NCBI GenBank assembly: GCA_016763135.1
Contig: JAESUI010000304.1
Span: forward strand, 1 to 6,212
Direction of reading: 5' to 3'
Source of the DNA: Flavobacteriales bacterium
Lineage (GTDB): Bacteria > Bacteroidota > Bacteroidia > Flavobacteriales_E > Vicingaceae
Length of the DNA stretch: 6,212 nucleotides
Under the pieces are notes generated by a model, which saw nothing but the letters and a program-made list of their open reading frames with translations, was not told where the DNA came from and did not search any database. The first letter of the stretch is position 1. Each line of letters begins with the position of its first letter. Shown one piece after another: positions 6,081 to 6,212 of the stretch. The translations under genes were made by a program, and so were the position numbers.

Positions 6081-6212
6081 CAAAAGAAGAAGCGGACAAG
6101 GAAGCCAAAGATAAGCAGTATCAACAGCTAATTGTTGCTGCGGATAACTTATTAGGAGATAAAGATTATGAGAATGCGAAAGGAAAATATACTGAAGCTT
6201 TAGGAATTAAAA
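4893..6212 (+). repeat. Tandem coding repeats of 171 bp (57 residues), eight units
   Basis: Units begin at a conserved Tyr codon at 4893, 5064, 5235, 5406, 5577, 5748, 5928 and 6119. The first five periods are exactly 171 bp, then 180 bp and 191 bp (192 less one lost base), because the linker after the EI-LL helix grows by 3 and then by 4 more residues. The first unit is the most divergent: it has KETYPDFQ in place of EQYPKDK. The last two are closest: 5985-6021 and 6176-6212 match at 36 of 37 bases. Units 2 and 6 share the stretch ALALKDQEQYPKDK. The array runs off the right edge. Confidence 0.9.
6077..6212 (+). CDS. Continuation of the repeat protein in the -1 frame, partial
   Basis: From the TTA at 6077-6079 the -1 frame is open to the window end and encodes LAKEEADKEAKDKQ followed by an eighth repeat (YQQLIVAADNLL, DKDYENAKGKYTEALGIK). 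It has no start codon or ribosome site of its own, so it is the remainder of the gene at 4338. In the preceding unit the matching place reads AGT-TTA-GCA-AAA; here it is GGT-TAG-CAA, one T short. Adding one T gives GGT-TTA-GCA-AAA and joins the two frames without any residue lost. Confidence 0.85.

Noticed and set aside
6070..6090. Programmed -1 frameshifting as in IS elements or dnaX
   Set aside because: There is no slippery heptamer and no evident downstream stem; a lost T in a repeat gene or a base-call error is simpler. It is kept only as a testable option in the frameshift finding.
4893..6212. CRISPR array or non-coding satellite as the reason for the 171-bp periodicity
   Set aside because: The units are long, diverged at synonymous sites, and keep an open frame with a clear protein consensus, so they are coding repeats.

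Overview
The window looks like a chromosomal stretch from a low-GC member of Bacteroidota, most likely a marine Flavobacteriales lineage. This rests on AT-rich codon use, weak or absent Shine-Dalgarno sequences, the protein families seen (a DoxX/thioredoxin-like fusion protein, a duplicated DUF1599 protein, a carboxypeptidase-regulatory-like domain on a secreted repeat protein), and the folP / DUF1599 / DoxX / permease / tpiA gene order. I know that order from Bacteroidota genomes but could not check it here.

Layout. The left edge holds the 5' end of folP (dihydropteroate synthase) on the minus strand. Divergent from it is a plus-strand run of four closely packed genes: a DUF1599 protein built of two copies of one domain (160-705), a polytopic membrane protein with a DoxX-like N-terminal part and a soluble thioredoxin-like C-terminal part (760-2322), a DppB/OppB-type ABC permease started by TTG (2332-3408), and triose-phosphate isomerase tpiA (3416-4168). 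The gaps are 54, 9 and 7 bp, so an operon is likely, with a possible internal signal in the palindromic 54-bp gap. A 9-bp inverted repeat follows tpiA.

After a 163-169 bp intergenic region comes a gene for an exported protein: signal peptide, a small beta-sandwich domain, a charged helical linker and a tandem array of 57-residue TPR-like repeats. Its frame closes at 6080, but the repeat coding continues without a break in the -1 frame to the window edge. The missing base can be placed within a codon, so the gene is frameshifted (real or by sequencing error) and runs off the right edge.

The folP-tpiA part is mostly housekeeping metabolism and membrane function. No mobile element, CRISPR array, tRNA or rRNA was seen. 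I see no convincing new defence or mobile system. The points most worth a second look are the frameshifted repeat array, the orphan permease next to the DoxX fusion protein, and the internally duplicated DUF1599 protein.
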